Shown here: in pieces, positions 25,401 to 37,624 of the stretch
Layout of the letters: every line of letters starts with the position of its first letter
How positions within the stretch are numbered: position 1 is the stretch's first letter
Origin: Siphonodentalium dalli
Taxonomy: Eukaryota; Mollusca; Scaphopoda; Gadilida; Siphonodentaliidae
Length of the DNA stretch: 64,000 nucleotides
Direction of reading: 5' to 3'
Assembly: GCA_032622095.1 (NCBI GenBank)
Contig: CP136068.1
Span: 7,295,314-7,359,313, forward strand
Position numbers and translations under genes: made by a program
The notes under the pieces: model-generated
What the model saw: only the letters and a program-made list of their open reading frames with translations
What the model was told of the DNA's origin: nothing
Databases searched by the model: none

Positions 25401-26628
25401 GTTTTGTGATTTATCGCGAAGGTTTGCTCGCCTTATACCACATGCATGCTTGCTGCCAAAGAGCGATCGGTCTATTTTAGCCCAACCATGCTATTATAGA
25501 TCGATTGGTGGTTTACCCATACCTGTTGAAGTTGTCGGATTATATTTATATTTATACGATTCAAGTCCATTAATGCCAATGCATGAAAATATATCTGCGA
25601 TAAATCACAAACCATTGCGATTAATCGCAAACATTTTGTAATCAATCGAAAACCTTTACACTAAATCTGATATATACCGGTACTTGTTGCAAAGTTGTTT
25701 GCGAATCGCAAAGGTTTGCGATTTATCGCAAGGTAGTTTTTTTATTTATCGGGCTATTCTAGATCGATCGGTGTTTCATCCAGACCAGTTCCAAGATGTT
25801 TGATTTATGTTTACTTAATATTATTGCACACAAATTAAGAAATTATTTTTGGACATTCAGACCAATTTTACTACACATGCAGGGAACAGGGAATCCTGAA
25901 ATCGAGATCTTAAACTTTGATTTAAGTACAAAATCACGATCTAGGTTCTATACTAATAAAAGTAATGCATGTATAATTCGGATTATTTCATTACCACTAT
26001 GTAATGGAGTGGTTTTGTACTTTATTCAATGTTTAAACGCCATAGCTTCATTCGGAATCTAAATTGCCACATTGTTAAATTTGCCGTCTGCCATGTTTCG
26101 TAATTTCGAGTGCTTGGTATCTGGGCAGGTTCTCCACTTAGTACCTATATGTTTGGTACTCTGGAGTACCAAATTGGTAGGTACTATGCGTAGTACCTAA
26201 ATACTTCAGAGTACCTGTCTTTATATTCGGTACTTCATATAATATAATGGGTGTGTCAAGAAAGCGTGTATTTCTTGGTACTTCATGTCGTGTGCGTCAT
26301 GAATTCGGTGACATAAAGGCAGAGTGGGTATTATATGCACAATGCCCGGATAGAATCTAAATATTTATAAGGTAATTCAGAGTACCAATCATTTTGGTAC
26401 TCTAGAGTACCTAAACTTTTGGTACTCCAGAGTACCACTTTTGGTACTCCAGAGTACCACTTTTGGTACTCCAGAGTACCTAAACTTTTGGTACTCCAGA
26501 GTACCTAAACGTTCGGTACTCCAGAGTACCACTTTTGGTACCCCAGAGTACCAGACAGTTGGTACTCCCCCTGGGACAAAGCTTAGTACCTACGTAGGTA
26601 CTCTGAAGTACCTATTTTTTAAAGAGTG
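22422..26628. mobile_element. Non-autonomous element 2 inserted in the 43-bp array (TA duplication)
   Basis: Left end CACACTTAGAAATAACAAG and right end, inverted, CACTCTTTAAAAAATAGG, with TA at 22420-22421 and 26629-26630. The insertion site is the same position of the 43-bp unit as in element 1. The subterminal regions are packed with ggtact / agtacc palindromes (22446-22690 and 26100-26620), unlike the ccacaca motifs of element 1. A nested array of about 300-bp units lies at 24550-25760. No transposase-like frame. Confidence 0.85.
24550..25760. repeat. About 300-bp tandem repeat, four copies, inside element 2
   Basis: Each copy starts near attatagattgataggttg and contains gacctgtt(t)aagatg. 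Each is followed by many tttgcgataaatcgcaaa-type palindromes, in which the motifs tttgcgat and atcgcaaa alternate. Copies start near 24573, 24870, 25165 and 25493, each 292-328 bases from the next. Confidence 0.7.
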
Positions 26629-26630
26629 TA

Positions 26631-27147
26631 TACAGCGATCAATACACACGGACGCCTCTACACGGGGACCCTATACAGCGATCAATACACACGGACGCCT
26701 CTACACAGGGACCCTATACTACACACGGACGCCTCTACACGGGGACCCTATACAGCGACCAATACACACGGACGCCTCTACACGGGGACCCTATACAGCG
26801 ACCAATACACACGGACGCCTCTACACGGGGACCCTATACAGCGATCAATACACACGGACGCCTCTACACGGGGACCCTATACAGCGATCAATACACACGG
26901 ACGCCTCTACACGGGGACCCTATACACACGGACGCCTCTACACGGGGACCCTATACACACGGACGCCTCTACACGGGGAACCTATACACACGAACGCCTC
27001 TACACGGGAACCCTATACAGCGACCAATACACACGGACGCCTCTACACGGGGACCCTATACAGCGATCAATACACACGGACGCCTCTACACGGGGACCCT
27101 ATACAGCGATCAATACACACGGACGCCTCTACACGGGGACCCTATAT
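26631..27147. repeat. 43-bp minisatellite, third segment
   Basis: About 12-13 units, again mixing 43-bp and 31-bp forms, ending in accctatatatacagccgga. It resumes in the same register and orientation as the second segment. The array's outer right edge is at about 27147, some 325 bases before exon 2. Confidence 0.93.
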
Positions 27148-27472
27148 ATACAGCCGGAACAGCCACATCCCGGTCGGATCTTTTGCCGGCTTATCCACAC
27201 AGTTACATATACGTATATCAATGTCGGTGATAGCACCCAGTGCATTGTAAATGTGAGGGTGGTACAGATAGCCCTTAAAATTTAATACATTTTGTTTTCT
27301 ATTTGATGGAATAAACACATACAATATTATTTTTCCAACACTGTATGCATTTACCGGTATTTTTTGACGGGTAATCCCTTGAAATTATCAAGCTTGTAAA
27401 CATACACAACGTCACACGTCATAACCCCGACCTGTATAATATTTAATGAGTTGTGTCATATCCCTTGTCCAG

Positions 27473-27588
27473 CTTCACCACTCACTTCCGTGAGGGAGGT
27501 GACTACTGGCTGTTTATGGATGAGGATGCCTACATCAAGGGTGTGTGCGAAATAGAGATCACCAACGATCCAATGGTATCGGAAATGC
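27473..27588 (+). CDS. HGSNAT: HGSNAT exon 2 (luminal domain, end)
   Basis: Codes for residues 44-81, with one base at each end belonging to split codons. Acceptor ccttgtccag and donor gtaagt (27589) are good. The stretch HFREGGDYWLF...NDPMVSEM aligns with human YRFGEFGNYSLLV...NEDPVDSNL, the last part of the luminal beta-rich domain before TM1. It is separated from exon 1 by a 15.5-kb intron that holds the split minisatellite and two large transposon-like insertions. Confidence 0.88.
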
Positions 27589-28034
27589 GTAAGTACAATA
27601 GTATCATATACATTTACTTCACTAGACTTCACTGATTGAGGAACTATTGTAGGTATTTTGTTCTAATGTGATCGCTTCGATGTATTTCCATAGGGTTATT
27701 TCTATACGCGCAACCAACTGATTATATTAGTAAACCTTAGAAACGTATTGAACCATGTGGTGCACGCAAAGAACCAAACTTTGACGGATGCTATTAAAAC
27801 TACATGTATAGCTTCTAGCTAGAACCAACATTTTTTTCTTCTAAAATTTGGTTCACCCGCATGTGGTAGTCAAGCGTAACATCCACATGTAGGTTTCTAT
27901 GTTGGCTCCGGGTTCTGTTTTGAAACAAATCATTCCATATTTTTCTAAGAATGTATTTCAACCATTCCAAATAGTTATACATTTCCAACCTACAACGCCT
28001 AACGTATATTTGAATTTCCTAACCGTTAACGTAT

Positions 28035-28823
28035 GTACTTACCGCCGAATGTACATATGAACCTAACGCCAAACATATGAACCTAACGCCAAACATATGA
28101 ACCTTACGCCAATATGAACCTAACGCCACACGTATGAACATAACGCCACACGTATGAACATAACGTCAAACGTATGAACCTAACGCCAAACATATGAACC
28201 TAACGCCAAACATATGAACCTTACGCCAATATGATCCTAACGCCACACGTATGAACATAACGCCACACGTATGAACATAACGTCAAACGTATGAACCTAA
28301 CGCCAAACGTATGAACTAACGCCAAACGTATGAACATAATGCCACAAGTATGAACCTAAAGCCAAATGTATGAACCTAACGCCAAACGTATGAACCTAAA
28401 GCCAAACGTGTGAGCCTAACGCCAAACGTATGAACCTAACGCCACACGTATGAACCTAACGCCAAACGTATGAACCTAACGCCACACGTATGAACCTAAC
28501 GCCAAACGTATGAAGCTAACGCCAATTGTATGAACCTAACGCCACACGTATGAAAATAACGCCATACGTATGAACCTAACGCCAAACTTATGAACATAAC
28601 TTCAAACATATGAACCTAACGCCAAACTTATGAACATAACGCCACACGTATGAACCTAACGCCAAACGTATGAACTTATAATTAACGCCAAACGTATGAA
28701 CATAACGCCAAACGTTTGAACCTAACTCCACGCGTATGAACCTAACGCCACACGTACGAACATACCGCCGAATGTATATATGAACCTAACGCCTAACGTA
28801 TGAACCTAACGTCACACGTATGA
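28035..28823. repeat. 20-bp minisatellite, about 40 copies
   Basis: The unit is aacctaacgccaaacgtatg. Common variants are cacacg, catatg and aacata. A higher-order duplication of about 110 bases is visible (28090-28200 against 28200-28310). No open frame of interest. It lies in intron 2, less than 200 bases upstream of exon 3. Confidence 0.9.
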
Positions 28824-29008
28824 TTTCCAAGTGTTAATTTCATGGACACTTCATTTCATTCTATAATTTTTACTGAAACTAGGAGGCTATTTGAATCTAG
28901 GTCTAAAAACGACATATGTGTCACCGTGGGAAAAATCTCAATTATAAACGCAAGGGGTTCTAGATTCAACAATCCAGTAGATGTTGTATATGTTTAAAAT
29001 ATTTTCAG

Positions 29009-29078
29009 CTCTGCTGTTTCTGCTAATCGCTCTCGTACTGCTGGCTATACTCTGGACACTGGTGTCTATGGTTCTCCG
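29009..29078 (+). CDS. HGSNAT: HGSNAT exon 3 (first membrane segment)
   Basis: A 70-base exon coding for residues 83-104. Almost the whole exon is one hydrophobic helix, starting LLFLLIALVLLAILW, at the place of human TM1 (SIAFLIGLAVIIVISFL). Acceptor attttcag (29001-29008) and donor gtgagt (29079) are consensus. Entry phase 1 and exit phase 2 agree with the neighbouring exons. Confidence 0.88.
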
Positions 29079-29249
29079 GTGAGTCAATATTATATAATCA
29101 CGCCAATTCCGACAGTAAACTAGATGCAAATGGGTGACGACCTTTCGCGCGGTATAGTGAAAATGTTCTTCCTCCTATATCACTTATATAGAGACCGTAG
29201 TTTCCGCCCTCTGTGCACTCCCATGAACTCCCTACACTACCAAGGCTAT

Positions 29250-29560
29250 CTCCCCCTCCCGACCTTCCTCCCTCGCTCCCTCACTCCCTCTCTCGCCCAT
29301 ATATGCCTCCCCATTATTCTCATCCTCTCTCTCTCTCGCTATATCTATCTTTACTTCCCCATCTTTCTCTCCCTCCATCCCTCTCTCCCTTTCGTTCTCC
29401 CCCTCTCTCTCTCTCTCTCTCTCTCCATCTCGCCCTCTCTCGCCCTCTCTCTCTCCATCTCGCTCTCTCTCGCTCTCTCGCTCTCTCTCTCCCTCCCTCT
29501 CGTTCTCCCTCTCTCTCTATCTCTCTCCATCTCGCTCTCTCTCGCGCTCGCTTGGGTATG
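29250..29560. repeat. CT-rich microsatellite region
   Basis: Runs of (CT)n with interspersed cgctctct and ccctct. The long ORFs on both strands here (Ser/Leu-rich or Glu/Arg-rich) are translations of simple repeat and are not genes. Confidence 0.9.
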
Positions 29561-30580
29561 TGCTTCAATGAACTCCATGTTCTCTATTGTTTCCAAATAT
29601 GATCCGAAATGTCCGTCTAATCTCCTCCATATGTACATACACACATGTACATGTATATAGGGGAGAGTCTAGACTAGATGTCAAATGAGACCAGATTTCA
29701 TAGTAATTTAATTCGTATCCATTTCTTCAGTTCTAAATTATTACGCCACATGGTGGTGTAAGTTGTTTCGGAGATTTTGATTTTCTGTGGTCGACGGGGC
29801 GAATGTATTGTGAGAGATGTTTTTGTGTACCTTACTCGACCGTACCGATATAATCACGTAGATGCTGAAATTGTAAAGTTAACGCCACCGGTGTATAATA
29901 TGTTTTTGAAAATATGACTCAATCGTATCGATAGAGTCATGACAGGCTGAAATTGTAAACTTAAAGTCACCGGTGTAACAATATGTTGTGAAAATATAAA
30001 TAATCTGATAGCCTGAAAATAATGTATTACCCATTGTGAGCCCCTGGTGTAGTGAAGTGAATTATTGGTAATTTTAATAGGAGTGCGCATGCCTGTTCTG
30101 TTGGAGTAATCGCGATCTTGTATTTTCTGGTCATCAAGTCAAAATTGTATCGTATACACAATGTCTTTGTACCGATGAATGTATCGTGACTCGACTCGTT
30201 TTCGTGGTCATATAGGCCCTACATAAGATATGATCACGAAAACGAGCAGTCGCGAAATCTGATAGAATCGTACATTCACTTTCAATAGTATAGATTCTCT
30301 TAATCTGCCGCGGATTTCCCAAAAATTGTACTTTCATTTTCAATAGGATTCTCCGAATTTTCGCTTTTACTTTTCATTTTTACCACGCAAAGCGACCTTA
30401 GTTGACACACATATATATATGACACACTGGCTGAGTCCATGACAAATAGTTGATATATAGCATTGCTTCTTTCATTTAATTAAAGCTCACCTCGCTAAAA
30501 CGCATGTCAAACGTATTTGTTTTTAAATTGCATTGGGTGCGACAATTTGCAGTAGGTCCCTATTTGCGGAAGTCACTTTG
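29561..30580. repeat. Intron 3 start; an 80-bp duplication, otherwise nothing recognised
   Basis: ctgaaattgtaaagttaacg...caccggtgta at about 29866-29896 recurs at about 29948-29977, together with the preceding 'cgtatcga'. A short inverted repeat centred near 30215 (ttcgtggtcatat against atatgatcacgaa) is also present. Confidence 0.45.
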
Positions 30581-30594
30581 CGGAAGTCCCCGAA

Positions 30595-31365
30595 TTCGCG
30601 GATGCCTCTGAAATGGGTGATATAATTATGTAGATTTTAATGAGGGAACGGATGCGTATATGTCAATTGATACGTATTTTAAACAAATAACGACACGACC
30701 ATCACAATAGAGGTCTAGCTGTTCTATCAATTATATATGCGCCGAGTTCACTTGGTGCAAATCAAACGGCGATAAATATTCTCGTGTGTCAGAAGGACTC
30801 CTTAAAGTTGTGAATAAGATGAAGAATATTTATTAGATGTTATTTATTAAGTCAATCAAATAATGTTATTCATTAGTTATATATATATACACTCCCGGAG
30901 ATTGCTGCGCGGGTATCCTGATCACGCAAATTAAAGTCCCCTAAAATGGGCGAAATATGTTGATTTTAATGAGGGAACGGGTGCGAATATGTCAATTGAT
31001 ACGTATTTTAAACAAATAACGACACGATCATCATAATAGAGATCTGTTCTATCAATTATATGTGCGCCGAGTTCACTTGGTGCAAATCAAACGGCGATAA
31101 TTAATCATTATCATGTGCCAGAAGGACTCCTTAAAGTTGTGAATAAGATGAAGGATATTTATTAGATGTTATTTAACAAGTCAAATAATATAATTTGATT
31201 GACTTGTTAAATAATATCTAATAAATATTCTTCATCTTATTCACAACTAACTAATGAATAATATTATTTGATTGACTTGTTAAATAACATCTAATAGATA
31301 TTCTTCATCTTATTCACAACTTTAAGGAGTCTTTCTGGCACACGAGAATATTTAGTTAATTCCAT
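30595..31365. repeat. Direct duplication joined to an inverted copy
   Basis: About 270 bases from 30610 (gggtgatataattatgtaga, ... acgacacgaccatcacaata, ... gaaggactccttaaagttgt) recur from about 30945. An inverted partial copy follows at 31190-31350 (attcttcatcttattcacaa, ... aaggagtctttctggcacac). The two orientations meet at a long palindrome around 31195. Confidence 0.75.
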
Positions 31366-31585
31366 GTCAAATCGCGCCTTTCGCCGGAAATCATATTGGA
31401 ACAGCCCGGACGAATTCGGGCCCACCAGCCAGTGTAATAAAAAGCGAGACAGCTTGAAGAATGTATGTATAACACGAGAAACGGGAAAACGTGGTATATG
31501 GAAGTATCCAAATTTCCCACATGGAATTTGAAAGCTAGTTTATATTTTAATTATATTATAATTTCTATTTATGGCTAATAATATG

Positions 31586-31970
31586 GCCTATGAATAGGTC
31601 ACTCTCACCGGTTTTCTGTGATAAAGTTACCCAGGTTCCTGAAATTGTGATAAAGTTACCCAGGTTGGAGAAGAATGTGATAAAGTTACCCAGGTTAATA
31701 ATAGTTCATGTTTAGCAACAAATTATTGATTTTGTGATCAAAATGACGAACTACTGTACTAATATGTCTTAATTTATGCTTGGTAAGGGCTATTACTTGC
31801 CAAAACTGAACAATATTTCCCTCTGTCACTTTTAAATCGAGTTGATATTGTGAGATTTGCTTAACCTGGGTAACTTTATCACAATTCTCACCAACCTGGG
31901 TAACTTTATCACAAAATTAGGAACCTGGGTAACTTTATCACAGAAAACCGGTGAGAGTGACCTATTCAGC
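31586..31970. mobile_element. Fold-back element with three 'cctgggtaactttatcaca' boxes per arm
   Basis: The left arm carries tgtgataaagttacccaggt three times (31616-31697). The right arm carries the inverse three times (31864-31942). The outer ends gaataggtcactctcaccgg and its inverse also match. A 9-base sequence aataatatg flanks it on both sides (31577-31585 and 31971-31979) and may be the target duplication. No coding capacity at 385 bp. Confidence 0.75.
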
Positions 31971-31979
31971 AATAATATG

Positions 31980-32679
31980 ATCTTGGCGGTGTTACCATTT
32001 CTGACTATGGTTTTCTTGTAATCTGATTGCTGCACTGTGGCGGCGACGGGTCTCTTCCAATCTCTATGTTATTTGTTTTTGTTCACTCCAGCTGTTGGGG
32101 TAGTATTGCCGTTGGCGTAAAAGTTGTGGAATTTCGAAACGTCATTATGATAATTTAATTCGCCATCGAGGCGCCAGCAAACTCTATCAGCACGACCAAC
32201 TCCGACTATGGCAAGGTCGGGTGATGTTGTCTACATAAAAACCTTTATATATATACAATATGTTATCAGCGACATTTCCGACTCACCTATTTGAGATCCT
32301 AAGCAAGCAGCAGTTATTTTGGTGGCAGAGAGTAAGCACCGATCCCGTGTCCGCACATGGTCTTGGAGTTGGTATAGAATAACAAAGACCAGACATTTTA
32401 TTGTGTCACATTAATTAGACACATTATCGCTTACAACTATGGAATAAAACAATACAAACAATCAAACTGGGACATTTGACGTTCGGAGCGTAGCTATGGG
32501 GGGGCATAGTTTTGGTGTCGGAGAGTGAGGTCCGATCACTTGTCCGTACACGGTCTTGGAGTTTGTAATTGTGTAGGATTTGAATTATAAAATTGTAGTG
32601 GCCCTGTGAAGACTCTGGTCCATTAATTCTTATCTCACTGTTTCGGTATTTCGTTCTCTTGCTCTTATATCATTGTATC

Positions 32680-32690
<11 letters not shown>
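31980..32690. repeat. No gene; segment shared with 34.4 kb
   Basis: attagacacattatcgctta...gacgttcggagcgtagctat at about 32410-32500 recurs at about 34398-34480 in the same orientation. Otherwise there is nothing I recognise. Confidence 0.5.
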
Positions 32691-32801
<111 letters not shown>

Positions 32802-33129
32802 TCAGAAAAGAAACACAGTCCGAATATTTTCAATGATTTTATGTAGAACACACCTCACTATGCATTTCGTTGCTTGGGCAACTCTTCAGGCGATAATGTT
32901 CATAGTTCATTCGGCAGATGTATCATGTACAAGGAAATCCTTTTCCTCGTATTCAGCACGATGATCGAAGTATATATATATATATATATGTTTCTTTCTC
33001 TCTATCTCCCCGTTTCGATCTATAGATAGCTCGCTATCTATGTTGATATGTAAATATACAAGAGTGCAGCTATATATGGGCGTCGTTTCAGAGAAACTGA
33101 ATGGGCGATATGAATATTCCAAATGAATT

Positions 33130-33690
33130 TCATCTCATTGTATGATAATATTCCTCCCACATCTGTCTGTGTGTGTATATTATTATAGTTTAGCATTAGA
33201 TGATAATATTCTCACATCTGTCTATTTGCATATCTTATATACTATGGTGTATCATTAGATGATACTATTCTTCCCACACCAGTCCTGTCTATTTGCGTAT
33301 AATATTACAATTTCTCGTAAGATTATTATAATCTAACAAGACAATCTGCCCATACCTATATGTTTGCGTATAATATTATAGTGTCTCATTATATATATGA
33401 TAATATTATTACCACACATGTCTGTGTGCGTATACTATTATAATGTCTCGTTAGATGATAATATGCTTCCAGCACCTGTCTGTTTGCACATATTATTATA
33501 GATCTCGTTAGATGATCATTTGTTTCCTACACATCTCTGCATGTTAATTTGCGTATAATTTTATAGTTTTCTTCCTACGGGTGTTTGCGTATAATATTAT
33601 AGTGTCTCGCTAGATTCTCCCCACACCTGTCTGTTTACGTATAATATTCTTCCCACACCCGGCTGTGTCCGTATAATATTATTCCCACAC
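33130..33690. repeat. Degenerate tandem repeat, about 60-bp unit
   Basis: The phrases ttcccacacctgtctgtttg, gcgtataatattatagt and gtctcgttagatgataat return about nine times with large variation in spacing. Confidence 0.7.
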
Positions 33691-35432
33691 CCCCACTACA
33701 CCATCCAGGACCATTCCTGGAACATCGAACGATGAGTTTCTGGGAGATAAAGATATTCCCGAAGCCCACTCGTCCTTGGGCAGTCACCCATGTACAAAAT
33801 GTGCACCCTCATCCCCGAAATACCACATTCGTCGAATATATTTGCGAGGCTGTTGAATATATAGATTGTAGCTGTCCGGGCCACTTCTGACAGGGATGTA
33901 TATATGCTATATTGTTATTGGTGAATAGAATGAATTCGGCATCCTGCATATGCCTAGATATAATTCCAGGTGGTGGGGAGATCCGGATCGAGGGTCGATT
34001 CGTTTACGATATTTTGAAAATTACAGATCTGCAAAGGTTAATATAGATATAGCTATCTGTGGAATAATTGAAAAGTACTTGTGTTGGCGTCATCCAATTA
34101 TATGCAAATAAAACATTCTACATCGTGCAGGTTAGAAACTTATTGTCATTAAAGTCGAGAGACACCGGAGGCGATAGTTTCTCTTACAGCCGATCTATCT
34201 CTTTGTAAACATGTGTTATATAGTTACCGGGGTATAAAATATTAGCTATTTCCCCTGTCCGGAAATGCTTCTATAGATTAACATTGATTCTATTACGATT
34301 ATGTCCTGGTCTAAAACGTGTGGTAGCTGACAACCAAGAGTAGTTACTGTTAACAGAGACTAGAAATTGCATTGTGTCATTTTGTCACAAATAAACGATA
34401 ATTAGACACATTATCGCTTACTATGGAATAAAATAATACAAACAATACATATGGGACATTTGACGTTCGGAGCGTAGCTATGGGAGCACCATAATGATCG
34501 CTATCTATACACACACTATATGGTATCGCCTGGATGGTCCGTTCTAAAAATAGAACAATGAAGTGCCCTACTTAATCATCTCATTTTATTATTAAATAAA
34601 TTCAATATTAATTGATATAAGCGTTTCTGGGCAGGGGCCTTCAATTCATATTTATTATTTTATACCCAAGAAACTATTTCAAAATTGTTATACGAAGAGA
34701 TAATCCATCTTTAAAATCATCACAATCTCCGATGTCCATGTGGTAGATAATTCACATATATTTCGTGCAGTGTTGAATATATTGTGGAATCAGTATTGAG
34801 ATGGTATTATGAACTGCTCTGGACAACTACATGTAGCAATCTTGATATTTTCCTGCGTTGCAGTAATAGGTTATAAGTTAAGTAACTAAATAATTGAAAT
34901 TACCCCCTTGGTATTTGTGTAGGGAAACTCACCGAGTCAGCATAAAAAATACCGGCAGCTGAATGGTGTATAATATCTTCGGTTGTTTAATATGAATGAA
35001 CAAAGGAATTCACAGGCTATGTTAATTACTCGGTCATTTGTGTGGGATTGATCGTCAAGCGTCTACATTGGTCGCCAAATATGGATAGGGTGTATGGGGT
35101 AATTTTCTATACTGAAATTGTGTGCACACAAGGGGTAGATGTGGAAATGTCAATTTATTTCCAGGAATAAGTTTGGTAATTATGCACCATTTCATTTTCA
35201 TTTGTTCAAGTTTGGCTCAGTACCATAGCGAATCGTGGGCATGGCTTAACCATATAACACTGTCGCCTATGGGAAATAATTAGTTGATTGTAACCAATAG
35301 CGCCATTTCAGTACGACCATGAAGAATGGCATACCCTCGTACCTTTTCGTCACCGAAACTCGCTCCTATTGATAGTCCAAGTGTCCCCGCGCGTGTTTTA
35401 GTCACACCGTATACTTAATGATTCCCTTTCAG
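33691..35432. other. Intron 3, no gene recognised
   Basis: Contains the second copy of the 32.4-kb segment (34398-34480). The short minus-strand ORF at 33696-33884 has no recognisable feature. Confidence 0.4.
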
Positions 35433-35520
35433 CAGATGGAGGGGCGATACCTGTGAATGTTTGGGTCATTCCGCTGCTATCACCAACTCAACACAGATCA
35501 GTGACAGCATTCAAACTTTT
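35433..35520 (+). CDS. HGSNAT: HGSNAT exon 4 (cytosolic linker)
   Basis: Residues 106-134, starting RWRGDTCECLGH after the split Arg codon 105. This part of the family is poorly conserved, so identity rests on phase (enters 2, leaves 0), the consensus donor gtaagt at 35521 and the open frame between TM1 and exon 5. The acceptor is a tandem cagcag. Using the second AG would start the exon at 35436 and remove one residue without changing frame. Cys residues at 112 and 114 have no clear human counterpart. Confidence 0.65.
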
Positions 35521-37040
35521 GTAAGTTTATGTATATATACACTAAAATTTTACTCAACAATTAAAGTGAAATCGCTCAAAAACCAGTTGAGTAACATTTT
35601 TACTCAACACTTAAAAGTGATATCGCTCAAAAACTGATTGATTTTGCTCTACAGTACTAACAATTGTTTTAATATTTAATAAACTTGGACTGAAAAAATG
35701 TAGCTCAGTTTAAAACAATTAGATGGCTAGGAAGATGTAATAGTATCCAGAATGAGCGACAGAAACACAAATCTGGAAATTCCCGACATCCAATTATGGT
35801 CTGTCGAAAGAGATTAATGTATTGGTGATATAATTGTACTCATATGGTCCACGTGTCTAGACTGTCTGTGGTGTCCATGAAATTTGAACATCGTCTTCGA
35901 AATGTTTACTCTCTACTGAGGTGATGAACTTATGAAGTTCTGCTATGCATATCGGTCATCTCCTTCCATCTCAATGTTTGCATTTATAAATCCAAAATAA
36001 TGTGGTAATGTAGATTAACCATCTCGAAATGATTACCGTTATCGATATAACAGTGTTTTAAATTAAGTTACGGTTCCTATAACTTCCAGTCAACGTGTTG
36101 ATTAAATCCGAACCAGATATCCTGATCTGTCATTGTTGAGTACTCATTAATAAAGTGATTAATTACAATCCGCACAACAAATTAACACCCACGGCGTTGT
36201 GTAGACATTTTAGTGAACATGGTTTTCAGTGTACCGTTCATATGCACCAGTGTTCATTTTTGCGGCTTCGTTGTGGAAATATATATATATATATATTCGA
36301 ACAACCCTGCTATATGTGGAATGGATAATTATGTAACCGATAAAAAGTTGACTTTGACTTGAAGTTGTTCGGTGTTTAAAGGTGGATTGTACACTAAATC
36401 CGGACATGTACATGTATGGGGGTCGTAAACCTATTTAAATTATATTTACCATATATTGATTGAATCGTTCATTGAACGCAAGAGCGATTTATAAGTTTAA
36501 CATAATTTGTATAAACCTTAATGAGTATATACGCCGCATGTGCAATATCAATATGAATATGATTATGTCAACATCTATATATATCTCTGTTATGTCAACA
36601 TATACGACGATTTGAGATAAATTAAATTATGAAATTCTGAAGTGAATTTTAAACTAATCCGTGGCTCAATTTTATCCATTTGTTTCATAAATATATTCTT
36701 TTGCGTAAAATAGGAGATGTCCCATAAATGTCCGGAATTAGTGTAGAATACCACATTACGATCAAATGATCGGAATGAGAAAACGAAAACGAAATCGCCA
36801 ATGTAATATTAAATTGTTAATGTTTTACGCATTTACTTTATATGCTACTGTCGTGTATTTTTGTTTCCATGCATATGTATATACATTTCACGGGAGCCCA
36901 ACACAGACATACTATACAGAACACAAACGTGCGGAATTTATCACTCACAATGTACTAATTCAGCTTATGAGAACATTGTTTGAAATTTGTAGAATATATG
37001 TTTTGATATACTGTCTACATTATTTCTGTGTTAAACCAAG
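35521..37040. other. Intron 4, no gene recognised
   Basis: Begins with two near copies of actcaacaattaaagtgaaa / actcaacacttaaaagtgat (35553-35635), separated by a gttgagta motif, so a small palindromic repeat. The 99-codon ORF at 36766-37065 has no domain. Confidence 0.4.
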
Positions 37041-37600
37041 CTTTAAACGAGCTATGTGCTTTTAGATTTAGAAGTGAATGTGAAATACGCGAGTCAGATT
37101 AAATAGAATCTCAGCTCTAACTATGTCATGATCTTCTCGCGTTTATAGCATTCTACCCATACGTCCGACTTAGTCAGAATATGGACCAGGTCCAGTTGTG
37201 TACCCTCGACGACCATACATCAACGTTAACGCCGATGTGTCAAGGGGGAGGTCAAGTGACCAATGTTTAATGGGGATTTCCATGCAAATATGCGGAGCAA
37301 AACTTATAGAGTGGCAAATACTTCTGAGTGCGACTTGATGTGGTACTGAAAACAATAGGTATTTGTCTGGTAGGTCCGCTTTTTCAAAAGTAAGTCAAGT
37401 GTTTTAATTCCAGAAACAAAATTTAAAAACAAAATCATATATTGGAAATGTTGTTTAATTTACCAAGCACACCGCCAGTTAAATGTAATGGCTGTTAAAT
37501 GATATCCAGGTATCTGCTTCTGTTCACTGACATCTACTTCGTGAATAGCTTTTGCCACGATATTTGCATGGAAATCCCCATTCAAAATTGATCACTTCAA
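37041..37600. repeat. Second copy of the dispersed repeat seen at 16.5 kb
   Basis: gctatgtgctttt, aaatacgcgagt, actatgtcatgatctt, cccatacgtccga and gttgtgtaccctcg follow each other as at 16485-16660. The rest up to 37600 shows nothing that I recognise. Confidence 0.55.
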
Positions 37601-37624
37601 ATCACCCTTAACCCTTCCGTGACT

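Noticed and set aside
18696-26628. Transposase gene in the two large inserted elements
   Set aside because: Looked for a frame of 300 codons or more, or pieces with a DDE/D pattern. Only short unrelated ORFs exist, so I call both elements non-autonomous.
29124-29660. ORFs of 82-178 codons rich in Ser/Leu or Arg/Glu
   Set aside because: Translation of (CT)n simple sequence in intron 3.
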